A DNA stretch of 64,000 nt, from assembly GCF_051594765.1 (NCBI RefSeq), contig NZ_JBPPGJ010000011.1:62001-126000 (forward strand), given 5' to 3'. Position 1 is the stretch's first letter. Every line of letters begins with the position of its first letter. Positions 7,883-16,603 of the stretch are shown in pieces. A program made the position numbers and the translations under genes. The notes beneath the pieces were generated by a model. That model was given only the letters and a program-made list of their open reading frames with translations, was not told the origin of the DNA and did not search any database. This DNA comes from Paenibacillus_AR sp051594765. Its GTDB lineage: Bacteria > Bacillota > Bacilli > Paenibacillales > NBRC-103111.

Positions 7883-9309
7883 CCGCCTTCTGCCTTGTAG
7901 GTGCGGGGATCGAATTCCGTCAGGGGCAGGAGCTTCTGCACCCCGCGGTTGGTACGGACGGTCTCTCGTTTGCCTTGATCATTCGTCTTCTTCACGATGC
8001 AATCGCCGGTCAGCAGATTGCAGTCCGTTTCATCCGCGTCCTCCGGAAGCGTTGAGCCGGCGTTGTAGGAGCCCGTAGTGGCGCCGATCAGCATGAAGCC
8101 TCCGTCCTGGTATCGGAACCGGTAGGTCCCATACCATCTCCAGCCGGCGCCGCCGTAGTATTGGAGCAGGATCGAGCCCCGATTGATGCTGAGTCCCGAG
8201 AAGGGATCGCCGAAGGCCCCGCCTTCATCCGCCAGCAGCACCGCTCGTTCTGCCCGGACCTGCAGCCGATAGGTGCCGTCCGGCTGCCCGAAGGCGGCGA
8301 TGAGCGCCCGGGGAGCCGCCTGCGGACCGGAGGAGGGACCCACGATCACGGCGGCAGCATCCTCTATACCGTCCTGGTTCAGATCCCCCCGAACCATCCC
8401 CGGCTCCCCATGCACCCCCTCCAGAACCCGCCAGCCGGCAGGGATCAAGCCTTCGGGACTCGGAGCTTGCTCCTTGGCTGCCGGAGCACCGCCCTCCTTG
8501 ACAACCGCCTTCTTAGGAAACCGATTCATCCATTCCCGGATGGTCTTGGGCGGTTCCTTGGATACATCCCGATTCGTATAGTAGTGTATCTTACCGTCTT
8601 CGGCGTCCAACACGGCCGCCCACAATCCGCGGTCCGGCGTATGCATAACGATGCCTTCCATGATCGTGAACAAGCCCGGCACGCCACCCTTCGATACCTT
8701 GGCGCCGAGGCCGTCCAAATCCGTGCCTTCGGAGATCTGAACCATGACCAAGATAAACTCCGGATACCGGTCTCCCGCCAACCGCCGGAACTCCTCCTCC
8801 ATAGCAGCATCCGGCAGAACGCCAAGGGATACCAGAGAACTGTCGTCCTTGCCCTCTCCTTCGCGAAACTCCCCGTCGAAGGTGACTCCCACCCCACCGT
8901 AATAGCCCATGTCGCCGGTACTGGTCAGCCTAAGCCCCCCGCCCAGAGGTTCAAAGCTTAAGGAGGCCTTAACCTCCGTGCTGGTATAGACGAACCGGCC
9001 GTCCTTCAGAGCAGCTCTCCCCGCCACCTCTCCGGTATGGCCTCCGCGCGACGAGCTCAATTCAAACCGGAACCCCTCGGGCGATACCTCCGTGATGGCC
9101 AGCCTCGCCGGGGCTCCGTGCTCCGTGCCGAACCGGTGCCACACCCCAACACGGGGAAACGCCGTCTCGGAAGAGGCCGAAGACGCAGCCGGCGAGGCCG
9201 CTACCCCGGCTCCCGCCGGCTCTCCTACTGCCGGCTCCCCGCCGCTTCGGCATCCTGCAGACGCCACAAGCAGGAGCCCAACCACCATACACCCCATCCA
9301 TCTCTTCAT
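7879..9309 (-). CDS. Predicted lipoprotein with FG-GAP-like segment
   Basis: About 476 residues. The N-terminus has a lipoprotein signal (hydrophobic run ending LVASAGC), so it is expected on the outer face of the membrane. An Ala/Ser/Gly/Pro-rich linker follows. In the C-terminal third, GDLNQDGIEDAAAVIV resembles an FG-GAP/VCBS calcium-binding blade. I do not recognise the rest. ATG 9309 is chosen because GGAG lies 12 bases upstream and it gives a compact signal peptide; GTG 9327 is in frame but its purine tract is too close. Function unknown. Confidence 0.7.
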   Translation of the reverse strand: MKRWMGCMVVGLLLVASAGCRSGGEPAVGEPAGAGVAASPAASSASSETAFPRVGVWHRFGTEHGAPARLAITEVSPEGFRFELSSSRGGHTGEVAGRAALKDGRFVYTSTEVKASLSFEPLGGGLRLTSTGDMGYYGGVGVTFDGEFREGEGKDDSSLVSLGVLPDAAMEEEFRRLAGDRYPEFILVMVQISEGTDLDGLGAKVSKGGVPGLFTIMEGIVMHTPDRGLWAAVLDAEDGKIHYYTNRDVSKEPPKTIREWMNRFPKKAVVKEGGAPAAKEQAPSPEGLIPAGWRVLEGVHGEPGMVRGDLNQDGIEDAAAVIVGPSSGPQAAPRALIAAFGQPDGTYRLQVRAERAVLLADEGGAFGDPFSGLSINRGSILLQYYGGAGWRWYGTYRFRYQDGGFMLIGATTGSYNAGSTLPEDADETDCNLLTGDCIVKKTNDQGKRETVRTNRGVQKLLPLTEFDPRTYKAEGG

Positions 9310-9495
9310 GCCGGACAATTGCTCCACGCCCCCTATTGCAAATCCTTATTCCCACTATACCCCAATCGCTATGGCAAGGGAATCCGGGAACCCGCCTGTG
9401 GATCATCCGCTCACCGCATATTCTTGGCAGGATTATGCCAGGAATATATGGAATACTCTTACATATCCGATCGGATGTGAAGGGGGATGACGCGC

Positions 9496-10317
9496 ATGAA
9501 GCAGCTGCAGTTCCGGGTGGTGGTACCCCATCCGCAGCTTGTACCGTATATCGGCAGAATGTGGGTGCTGGAGGGGGAATACGGCGTGGATGCCCATGCC
9601 CACAAGCTGATCTCCCCCAACGGCATGATCAAGCTGATTCTGATCTACAAGGGCCAGGTCCGCAGCGAGCTGGAGGGCCACAGCCGGCTCTTTCCGGAAT
9701 CGTCGTTGGCCGTGGTCGGCCAGACGTTGGAACCGTCGGTGATCGACCCCTTAGGCCCATTCGGGACCATCGGGATCGAATTCCACCCCGCCGGTGTCTA
9801 CAAGCTATTCCCCTTCGCACTCCATGAACTGACCAACGGCTTCCACTTCGGCGACGAGCTGTTCGGCTCCGCCGTCCGGGAGCTCCAGGATCGCATAGGG
9901 GAGGAGCCGGACGTCGATTCGAAGCTCCGAGCCGTGCAGCAGTTCCTCCTGCAGCGCCTGCAGGACTCCTCCCGCGACCACCTGCTGACGGAGTATGCTG
10001 TAGACCGGATCATCCGCTCCCAGGGCACCCTGCGGATCGAGGAATTGTGCGCCGACACGGGATATACCCGCCGTCACCTGGGCAGATTATTCCAGGAGCA
10101 CGTAGGCATCAGCCCCAAGGAGCTGGCGGCGATCACCCGCTTCCAGGTGTTTTATCGTCATCTCAGCACGGGACGAGTGCTGGATATGATGGAACTGTAT
10201 GATTATTATTACGACCAGTCCCATTTCGCCAAGGAGTTCAAGCGCTGGACAGGAATGAATCCCCGCGAATTCGCCATGCAGCAGCATCTTCTCGGAAAAG
10301 TGTTCCACCGGGAATGA
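9496..10317 (+). CDS. AraC family transcriptional regulator
   Basis: The C-terminal 100 residues carry the AraC DNA-binding pair (LRIEELCADTGYTRRHLGRLFQEHVG and the degenerate second motif ending FAKEFKRWTGMNPREFA). The N-terminal domain (VVVPHPQLVPYIGRMWVLEG...SPNGMIKLI) is of the type found in AraC regulators with a DUF6597-like sensor. ATG 9496 is used because AAGGGGG directly abuts ATG 9487. The YciI gene follows 86 bases downstream and may be a target. Confidence 0.85.
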   Translation: MKQLQFRVVVPHPQLVPYIGRMWVLEGEYGVDAHAHKLISPNGMIKLILIYKGQVRSELEGHSRLFPESSLAVVGQTLEPSVIDPLGPFGTIGIEFHPAGVYKLFPFALHELTNGFHFGDELFGSAVRELQDRIGEEPDVDSKLRAVQQFLLQRLQDSSRDHLLTEYAVDRIIRSQGTLRIEELCADTGYTRRHLGRLFQEHVGISPKELAAITRFQVFYRHLSTGRVLDMMELYDYYYDQSHFAKEFKRWTGMNPREFAMQQHLLGKVFHRE

Positions 10318-10403
10318 ACAGGTCCCATTTTTACAATCCCGCTGCCGCCCGATGAGCTATAGTAAGGGTGTATCCACAATGTGACGTTCGAGGAGGAGCT
10401 TCC

Positions 10404-10712
10404 ATGGAGCATACCAAGCAAGAATACGCGTACATCTTCAAGCCCAAGCGGGAACGGTTCCTGGAGACGCTGACCCCGGAGGAGATGGCGGTCATGGGCG
10501 GCCATGCGGCATACTCCGGGCAGCTCTTCGCCGAAGGAACCCTAGTGATGGCCGGGGCCTGCGCAGGCGGCGATTACGGCATCATCGTATTCCGTGCCGG
10601 CACTCAGGAGGAAGCGGAGCACATCTTCCGCCAGGACCCTGCCGTGCAGGCCGGGATCGTCCATGCGGAGCTGTTCCCCTTCCGGATCATGATTATGGAG
10701 GGAAGGGCCTGA
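10404..10712 (+). CDS. YciI-like protein
   Basis: 102 residues with the ferredoxin-like YciI fold signature: N-terminal hydrophobic strand with charged helix (TPEEMAVMGGHAAYSGQL), G-T-L-V-M-A-G, and a C-terminal DPAVQAGIVHAELFPF. In this family a His/Asp pair lines a putative active site; GGHAAY and QDPAV fit. AGGAGGAG precedes ATG 10404. The biological role of the family is poorly defined. It follows an AraC regulator on the same strand. Confidence 0.85.
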   Translation: MEHTKQEYAYIFKPKRERFLETLTPEEMAVMGGHAAYSGQLFAEGTLVMAGACAGGDYGIIVFRAGTQEEAEHIFRQDPAVQAGIVHAELFPFRIMIMEGRA

Positions 10713-10743
10713 TTCCAAATGTCCCCTGGCATAAGGGGGCGGA

Positions 10744-10881
10744 TTGCTGATTCCCCCATCGCTGCGCCGCCCTCTGGACCCGCATCATCTGCGGTTCGGA
10801 CGGATCGGCTGGCTCCTGCTGCACTTCGTCCTCATCGCCAGCATCTTCCTGGCCGGCTACTACGTCGGCAGAATGACCTGA
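10744..10881 (+). CDS. Possible small single-span membrane protein
   Basis: A 45-codon reading frame starting with TTG, six bases after an AAGGGGGCG purine tract, and ending just before a terminator hairpin. The product has a basic, Pro/His-containing N-terminus (RRPLDPHHLRFGR) and one strongly hydrophobic helix (WLLLHFVLIASIFLAGYY), then a short VGRMT tail. A stop lies four codons upstream, so TTG is the only start. It has the layout of a small transmembrane peptide co-transcribed with the YciI gene 31 bases upstream. No homologue is recalled. Confidence 0.45.
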   Translation: MLIPPSLRRPLDPHHLRFGRIGWLLLHFVLIASIFLAGYYVGRMT

Positions 10882-10890
10882 AGCATGCAA

Positions 10891-10928
10891 AAACCGGCAG
10901 CCCGGAACCTTCCCGGAACTGCCGGTTT
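10891..10928. terminator. Bidirectional terminator
   Basis: AAACCGGCAG (10891-10900) pairs perfectly with CTGCCGGTTT (10919-10928), with A- and T-rich flanks. It sits between the small membrane ORF and the convergent EamA exporter gene. Confidence 0.75.
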
Positions 10929-10930
10929 CG

Positions 10931-11827
10931 TTATGTGCGGGGCTTCTCCAGTTGGATAACAACCAGGCCCGCTGCCATGAAGAGCGCTCCGAGCATCTGG
11001 AGGAGCAGCACTTTTTCGTCGTACATGAGGTAGCCTGCCACCACAGCCGCCGCCGGCACCACATACCGGAAGAAGTTCGACTTCGTCGCTCCCACCTTGA
11101 ACATACAGGCGTTCCACATCAAGAAGGCGATCACCGTGCTCACGAGCACGTTGTAGAAGATCACCGTATATTCGGTGGAACCCAGCCCCGCCCAGTCCAC
11201 CTTGCTCCAGGAGCCCCAGGTGAGCGGAAGCATGAAGGCCGCGCCGAAGACGATGGTCCACGTGCTGACCCTTAGCGCCGAGTACTTCCTCATCAAGGGC
11301 ATGCTGGCCAGGTTGTACAGCGCTCCGACGATGCTGGCCGAGAAGGCCATCAGGTTGCCGAGCATATGCCCGGCGGACAGGTCCAGCCCCTCTTCCCCGC
11401 CCAGAATGACCAAGGCCACTCCCGCCAGGGCGATGCCCCCGCCGATGACGATCACCTTGGTGATGCGCTCCTTCGTGAAGAGCGGCGCGAACAAGGCGGC
11501 GAAGATGGGCCAAGGCGCTACATTCAACAGCGAGGCGTTGGCCAGCGACGTATATTTGATGGAATACATGACGATGATCTCCAGGCCCGTCACCCCGAAG
11601 AGCCCGATCAAGGCCAGCTGTCCGGCCGATCGCCAGTCGATGCCGATGCTGCCTTCCTTCCACTTCAAGAGGAGGAAGAAGAACGGAACGGCGCCGCCGA
11701 AGCGGATGAACGTGAACAGGACCGGATCGAACGTATCCATCGCCAAGCGGGAGACCCCAAAGTTGGTTCCCCATATGGCCGCGACCAGCATCAGGCCGAC
11801 CGCGTACCAGACCGTATTGGTTTTCAT
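10931..11827 (-). CDS. EamA (DMT superfamily) transporter
   Basis: 298 residues with ten hydrophobic segments in two EamA repeats. The first begins ATIWGTNFGVSRLA and the second ALMAFSAS-like after GHMLGNLMAFSASIVGALYN. Typical DMT exporters of this layout move metabolites or amino acids out of the cell across the cytoplasmic membrane; the substrate is not predictable. The ribosome site is weak (AGAGAGAG). Monocistronic, converging on a shared terminator. Confidence 0.85.
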   Translation of the reverse strand: MKTNTVWYAVGLMLVAAIWGTNFGVSRLAMDTFDPVLFTFIRFGGAVPFFFLLLKWKEGSIGIDWRSAGQLALIGLFGVTGLEIIVMYSIKYTSLANASLLNVAPWPIFAALFAPLFTKERITKVIVIGGGIALAGVALVILGGEEGLDLSAGHMLGNLMAFSASIVGALYNLASMPLMRKYSALRVSTWTIVFGAAFMLPLTWGSWSKVDWAGLGSTEYTVIFYNVLVSTVIAFLMWNACMFKVGATKSNFFRYVVPAAAVVAGYLMYDEKVLLLQMLGALFMAAGLVVIQLEKPRT

Positions 11828-11909
11828 CTCTCTCTAGACACTCCATTCCCAGGTTCCGAAATTCTCTGCCTATCATACCACATCTCCTGCAGCCCGTGGA
11901 TGACGAAAA

Positions 11910-11938
11910 AGAGAACCAGGCCCCCGAAGGAAGCCTGG
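11910..11938 (-). terminator. Intrinsic terminator of the 103-residue hypothetical gene
   Basis: On the minus strand CCAGGC/GCCTGG (11916-11921/11933-11938) is followed by a T-rich tract ending in five T. Confidence 0.6.
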
Positions 11939-11947
11939 CTGCTCATC

Positions 11948-12259
11948 TCACTTGCGGTATAAGGACGCCATACATTCCACGAACATCTGGTTATACTCCG
12001 CACGGGTCAGCGGCTTGTTGCAGTGGATATCGCGGCCGAAGCTTTGGTACCAGCCGATCTCCGTTCCCTCCGGCTTGTAGACGAACTGGGGCTGTCCCTC
12101 CGGAGCGTCGGGCTTCAGTGAGAACACCTCATTCTCATACGACGGCAGCTGCTCCCACTGAAATTCGCAGCCCTTCTCCTGACAGATCAGGTCCACCAGG
12201 AGCGTCAGCATCCTAAACGGGTCCCGGAACATCTCGTATTCCTTCACTTGTTGATCCAT
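11948..12259 (-). CDS. Hypothetical protein, 103 residues
   Basis: A soluble protein with acidic, aromatic-rich sequence (YEMFRDPF, GCEFQWEQLPSYENEVF, FVYKPEGTEIGWYQSFGRD) and three cysteines. No signal peptide or membrane segment. AGGAGG stands 7 bases before the ATG and a terminator follows, so it looks like a real single-gene unit. I do not recognise the family. Confidence 0.7.
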   Translation of the reverse strand: MDQQVKEYEMFRDPFRMLTLLVDLICQEKGCEFQWEQLPSYENEVFSLKPDAPEGQPQFVYKPEGTEIGWYQSFGRDIHCNKPLTRAEYNQMFVECMASLYRK

Positions 12260-12292
12260 TCGTCCAGCCTCCTGCGTGTTTTCTTCCTATTA

Positions 12293-13435
12293 TCATCCCA
12301 CGCGGGACGGTTTCGAATGCGAAATCCTCCTAAGTTGTAGCAAAATTCTCATGAATGCGGCCAGCATCCAGCACAGCAGGAGCGCGGCTGAGCCGGCCGC
12401 CGCAAATTTCACCAGCGGGTGAGCCTCCCACCCGCGGAGGGCATAGGCGGTGTACACCGCCACCGGCGGATGGATCACGTACACCGTGAAGGCCCGGTCC
12501 GACAGCCACCGGAAGCCGGGGGTTTCCTCCCCGTGCCGGTCCCGGAAGCGGACCAGCAGCACGTAGGAGATGGACAGCCCCAAGAGAGGGTCCACGAAGG
12601 AGTAGAAGAGCGATTGCCAGGTGAACCCGCCCTCGAAACGGGCGATGCCCTCCCCTGCCGCCCCGCCCAGCACCAGGATCACCGGCATCAGCACAAGCAG
12701 CACTGCGGCGGTCCCGAGCCACCGTCGGGCGGCGGAGGCGTTGAGACGCTCCAGCCAGCCGCTGCGGAAGGCCGTAATCCCGGCGGCATAAAGTGCGATA
12801 TAGGCCGGAAAGTACGCCAGCTGCAAGGACAGCACGGTCTCGCCTACCGGAATGGCCAGGCGGATCAGGAAGTTGGCGGCGCCGGTCAGAAGCAGGTAGA
12901 CGAGAATCAGGGAAGCGGTCAGAGGGCGAGCGGGCTCCGGCTCTCTGCGGATCACCCGCCGATACAGGGCGTACCCGGTATTGAAGAGCAGCAGGGCGAA
13001 GAGGAACCAGAGCGGACCCAGGTCCGGGTCCGTCACAAGGATCCAGGGCTCCGGCAGCAGCCGTTCCTTCAGAAAGCCGCCCAAGGAGCCCTCGTAGCCT
13101 GAAGCGACGAAGCGCAGCAAGGGGGAGAGGAGCAGCAGGTAGGCGGCAAGGGGAAAGCCGAATCGGAGGAGCCGGTCCTTCAGGAACCGCCCCGCTCCCT
13201 TCCTGTCGAAGGAGGACGGCGTCGCCCAGCCGGAGATGAAGAAGAACAAGCCCATGAAGAAGGATTGGTTCACTGCCGTGAACATGGTCAAGAGTCCTTC
13301 GGCCAACGGACTATTCACCGGCTCCTTGTAGTACCAGCTCCCGCTGCCTCCATAGGTGATGGAGATGTGGTGCAGCACCACCAGGGCCGTCATCACAACC
13401 TTCAGTTTATCCAGATACGCATACCGCCTGTGCAT
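12293..13435 (-). CDS. Acyltransferase-3 family membrane protein (OafA/YrhL type)
   Basis: 380 residues with about ten membrane segments. The start RRYAYLDKLKVVMTALVVLHHISI carries the YLDxLKxxxxxxVVxHH signature of acyltransferase-3 enzymes (catalytic-type His in VVLHH). The C-terminus has the usual FTVYVIHPPV. Such proteins O-acylate cell-surface polymers or small molecules in the membrane; the acceptor is unknown. AGGAGGGG precedes the ATG. Confidence 0.88.
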   Translation of the reverse strand: MHRRYAYLDKLKVVMTALVVLHHISITYGGSGSWYYKEPVNSPLAEGLLTMFTAVNQSFFMGLFFFISGWATPSSFDRKGAGRFLKDRLLRFGFPLAAYLLLLSPLLRFVASGYEGSLGGFLKERLLPEPWILVTDPDLGPLWFLFALLLFNTGYALYRRVIRREPEPARPLTASLILVYLLLTGAANFLIRLAIPVGETVLSLQLAYFPAYIALYAAGITAFRSGWLERLNASAARRWLGTAAVLLVLMPVILVLGGAAGEGIARFEGGFTWQSLFYSFVDPLLGLSISYVLLVRFRDRHGEETPGFRWLSDRAFTVYVIHPPVAVYTAYALRGWEAHPLVKFAAAGSAALLLCWMLAAFMRILLQLRRISHSKPSRVG

Positions 13436-13620
13436 GGGAACCCCTCCTATGCCGCCACGGTTTGCCTTGCCCCGTGACGGGTATTGTTACCGATGGATTA
13501 AGGGTACCATGCCCCCTCCCTCCCATCACCGAAAAACACGCCGTCTCCCCCGCAAAAGTTGTTTCGGACACGGAGCGTCACCGCTTCGGTCCTCTTTCGG
13601 TGAGCGTCCCGGCTATCGTA

Positions 13621-13629
13621 TGGTATAGT
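13621..13629 (+). promoter_or_regulatory. Extended -10 promoter of the LuxR-type regulator
   Basis: TGGTATAGT is an extended -10 (TGn plus TATAGT) 57 bases before the ATG at 13686. No convincing -35 is visible. Confidence 0.45.
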
Positions 13630-13685
13630 GAAGGTACGACTGCCCGGCGGCATATCTGCCTGGGACGAATGAACAGGAGGACCCT

Positions 13686-14357
13686 ATGGGCGCACATATC
13701 TTGCTGGTGGACGACCACCGGACCTTTCTGGCGGGAACCGCGATGATTCTGGAAAAGCACGGCTTCCGGACCACCACGGCGGCCGGAGGCCGGGAAGCTC
13801 TGGAGCGGATGGAGGAGGCCGGAGCCGCCTTCGACCTGTATGTCTATGACCTGAAGCTCCCGGAGATGAACGGCTTCGAGCTGACGGAGGCGACGCTTGC
13901 CATACAGCCGGATGCCACGATCGTCATTCTGACGGGCGAGGAGCTCCCGGAGCATTACGACCGGCTCATGGTCCTCGGCGTCACCGGCATCCTCGAGAAG
14001 TCCATGGGCGAAGAGGAATTCGTCATGAGCCTGCGCCTGGCACTCCGGAGGATGACGGTGCTGCCGCTGCCGCTGGCCCGCCAGCTGCGGACCAAGACGG
14101 CGGGCGGGGACGGCGGGACAGACGGCATCCCCGGTGCGGATGCGGCCGGGCTGATGCCCCCCGGCGGCAAGGAGCTGGACGTGCTGCGCCTCATCGCCCA
14201 AGGCCACAAAAATAAAGACATTGCCGCCAAGCTCTTCATGAGCCAGCGCAATGTCGAGTACTTGATCTCCCGCCTCTTCGATCGTCTCGGCGTCCAGTCC
14301 CGCCAGGATGCGGTGATGAAGGGCATCGAGCGCGGCTGGCTCAAGCTGGATGCGTAG
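13686..14357 (+). CDS. ComA-like response regulator (receiver plus LuxR HTH)
   Basis: Residues 1-120 form a receiver with D9/D10 and phospho-acceptor D55 (LYVYDLKLPEMNG), TGE at the switch position and LEKS at the conserved Lys. A linker leads to a LuxR helix-turn-helix (LDVLRLIAQGHKNKDIAAKL, then SQRNVEYLISRLFDRLGV). The HTH recalls Bacillus ComA. AACAGGAGGACC precedes the ATG. Its 3' end overlaps the 3' end of the convergent histidine kinase gene by 17 bases, making that kinase the obvious partner. Confidence 0.88.
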   Translation: MGAHILLVDDHRTFLAGTAMILEKHGFRTTTAAGGREALERMEEAGAAFDLYVYDLKLPEMNGFELTEATLAIQPDATIVILTGEELPEHYDRLMVLGVTGILEKSMGEEEFVMSLRLALRRMTVLPLPLARQLRTKTAGGDGGTDGIPGADAAGLMPPGGKELDVLRLIAQGHKNKDIAAKLFMSQRNVEYLISRLFDRLGVQSRQDAVMKGIERGWLKLDA

Positions 14358-16464
14358 GAATCGCTAGCTTGCCGCCATCAGAGAATGTCTGCCGCACCGG
14401 GATGGTGCAGCGGACCCGGAGGCCCCGCCCCGGCGCAGAGTCCAGCTGAAGCCGGCCGTTCAGGAGTCGGACCCGCTCGGCCATTCCGAGGAGTCCCAGC
14501 CCCCCTACTCCATGGTCCATGGCCGTCGAGAGCGGCTCCCGGCCAAGCTCCGGGCTTGACGCCCCGCCGGGGCCGGACACCGAGGGACCGGGAGCCATGC
14601 CTACCCCGTCGTCCTCGTACAAGACCAGCCACTCGCTGCGGTCCTGCCCCAACGTCAGCCGGACATGACGGGCTTCGGAATGCTTCACCGCATTGTTCAC
14701 CAGCTCCTGGACGATGCGGTATAGCGCCAGCGTCTCCTCATTGCCCATCGGCCCCTCTGGCGGCAGCAGGGTTAACTCCAGCTCGAAGTCGGCCCGAAGA
14801 CGGGTTTTCTCGGCCAATCTGGAGACGGCGTGGAGAAGACCCCGTTCGTGCAGGAAGGAAGGGAGCAGCTCCTGGCAGGTCTCCCGGATCATGAACTCGG
14901 CGTTATCCAGTCCCAGAAGGATCTGCTCCAGTCCGCCGGGCTTGCCTGTCCCGCTCCCGGCAGCCGCGGTTCTGTCCGCTGCGCCGTCGGCACGGGCTTC
15001 CCGCGCGGGATCCAGCAGCCGCCGGAGGTGCATGATCTCCTGCAGCACCTCGTCGTGCAGGTCGGAGGCCAGCCGCTTCCGCTCCCGTTCGGCCAGCTGC
15101 ATGAACAGCTTGGACACCCAAGGCTGCTCCTGCTTGCGCTGCTCCAGCATCTCCTGCAGCCGGCTGTCGATCAGCCGGAAGTTCTCGCGGAATACCGCCG
15201 CATACTTGGCCATCAGCTGCAGCATAAAGCGCTCGCGTTCCTCCGGCTTCCGGCTCCCCTCCGCATCCTCCAACACCAGGAGCAGCAGCTCCCCGCCGGA
15301 TGAGCCGGCCGTGCACAGCACCAGCTCCGGGCGGACCCGCAGGCCGTCCTGCGGGTCCCGGCCCAAGCGGCCTTCCAGGGCCAGCTCCCGGCAGGCCGCC
15401 TCCGCTGCCGCAGGCAGTGTCTCCCCGCCGCCGACGGAGGTCCATTCGTCCCGGCCTTCCACCATGCGGATCAGGTGGAAGCCGAAGGGCCGGAACAGCT
15501 CCCGGCCCTCCCGAAGCAGCACCGCCTCCAGCTCCTCCCCCCTGCGGCTGCGGCCTATCGCCCCCAGAAGCCGGTCCATCTGCTCCCGGATCTCCACCTC
15601 CCTGGAGAGGATGGCGTTCCGCTCCCGAAGCGCCTCCGCCGTCCGGCGGTTCTCCTTCAGCGTCTCCGTGAAGCGCCGGAAGAATAAGACTCCGAATATC
15701 CCCATCAGCACCAGGAGCGCCCAAGCGAAGGTATCCTCCAGACATTGCTCCCAGAACACATTCAGATAACCCCACTGCCGGTCGGTCAGGCTCTCCAGCA
15801 GATCCTTGCCCACATCCGGCAGCACAATCACCATGAAGCTGAGAAAGGCGAGCAGACTCCAGCGCAGTTCCTCCCGGTCCGCAGCCGAATGAAGCCGGGA
15901 TGCGAACTGTACGGCACTTACGGCCAGCTTGACCAGAACCAGGAGAAGAAAGACCAGGTTCAATGCCCCCAGCACCCCCGCCGTCTCTCCCCATAGCCCC
16001 GACACCCATACTGCAGCCGTCAGTGCCCCGGAGAGAGCTAATAGCAGCCGGTTGATCCTCCGGTTTCCTACGCCAAACAGATACCCGGCGAAGGAGAAGG
16101 CCAGGAAGGCTCCCATACACTTCAGAGCCAGCGAGCTGTAGGGAAGGACCGGCAGATCGCCGAAAAACCAGCGTTTCTCATCCCACTCCGAGAACAGCTG
16201 CAAGGCAGCCAACAGAGCAAACACCGCCAGGTACAAATAGCCCCTTTCCTTGGGAAGCACGGCAAACATCGCACCGAACAGCAAAGCCAAGAACAGGAAC
16301 AGCAGGACGAAGGCCGCTTCATCCAGCCGGTAGCGGATGTAATGGAACGGCTCGGGTAATCCCTGCACCGGCTGAAGCAGGCTGTAATTCACCCAGCCGT
16401 TCAACAGGAATACGGCCGAAGCCGCACCGGCCACTTGTCCGGTCAACTTGAGGGCCTCCCTCAT
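14341..16464 (-). CDS. ComP-like membrane histidine kinase (HisKA_3)
   Basis: About 707 residues. Eight or so membrane segments fill the first 270 residues, then a coiled linker and a GAF-like region. The kinase core has the HisKA_3 motif KRLASDLHDEVLQEIMHLRR (phospho-His in LHDE), an N-box (IVQELVNNAVKHSEA) and G-boxes (DDGVGM, GGLGLLGM). Polytopic sensor plus HisKA_3 is the layout of ComP/DegS-type kinases. AAAGGAG precedes ATG 16464; a longer in-frame start at 16539 would precede this site. It converges on and overlaps the ComA-like regulator. No ComX/ComQ gene is nearby, so the signal is unknown. Confidence 0.88.
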   Translation of the reverse strand: MREALKLTGQVAGAASAVFLLNGWVNYSLLQPVQGLPEPFHYIRYRLDEAAFVLLFLFLALLFGAMFAVLPKERGYLYLAVFALLAALQLFSEWDEKRWFFGDLPVLPYSSLALKCMGAFLAFSFAGYLFGVGNRRINRLLLALSGALTAAVWVSGLWGETAGVLGALNLVFLLLVLVKLAVSAVQFASRLHSAADREELRWSLLAFLSFMVIVLPDVGKDLLESLTDRQWGYLNVFWEQCLEDTFAWALLVLMGIFGVLFFRRFTETLKENRRTAEALRERNAILSREVEIREQMDRLLGAIGRSRRGEELEAVLLREGRELFRPFGFHLIRMVEGRDEWTSVGGGETLPAAAEAACRELALEGRLGRDPQDGLRVRPELVLCTAGSSGGELLLLVLEDAEGSRKPEERERFMLQLMAKYAAVFRENFRLIDSRLQEMLEQRKQEQPWVSKLFMQLAERERKRLASDLHDEVLQEIMHLRRLLDPAREARADGAADRTAAAGSGTGKPGGLEQILLGLDNAEFMIRETCQELLPSFLHERGLLHAVSRLAEKTRLRADFELELTLLPPEGPMGNEETLALYRIVQELVNNAVKHSEARHVRLTLGQDRSEWLVLYEDDGVGMAPGPSVSGPGGASSPELGREPLSTAMDHGVGGLGLLGMAERVRLLNGRLQLDSAPGRGLRVRCTIPVRQTFSDGGKLAIPTHPA

Positions 16465-16603
16465 GGACAGATCGGCTCCTTTGCGAAGATACGGCGGCGA
16501 ATGCCCCGGGCGCCGTACCCTTTTCCCTGATCGTACCATGCGCCGGGAATTCCGGACAAGACGAACGGGCGCCTCCCCTAAGGGATACGCCCGTCCAAGA
16601 CGA

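Noticed and set aside
16465..16539. Longer N-terminus of the ComP-like kinase
   Set aside because: The added residues are basic and precede the ribosome site AAAGGAG; the membrane domain begins properly at ATG 16464.
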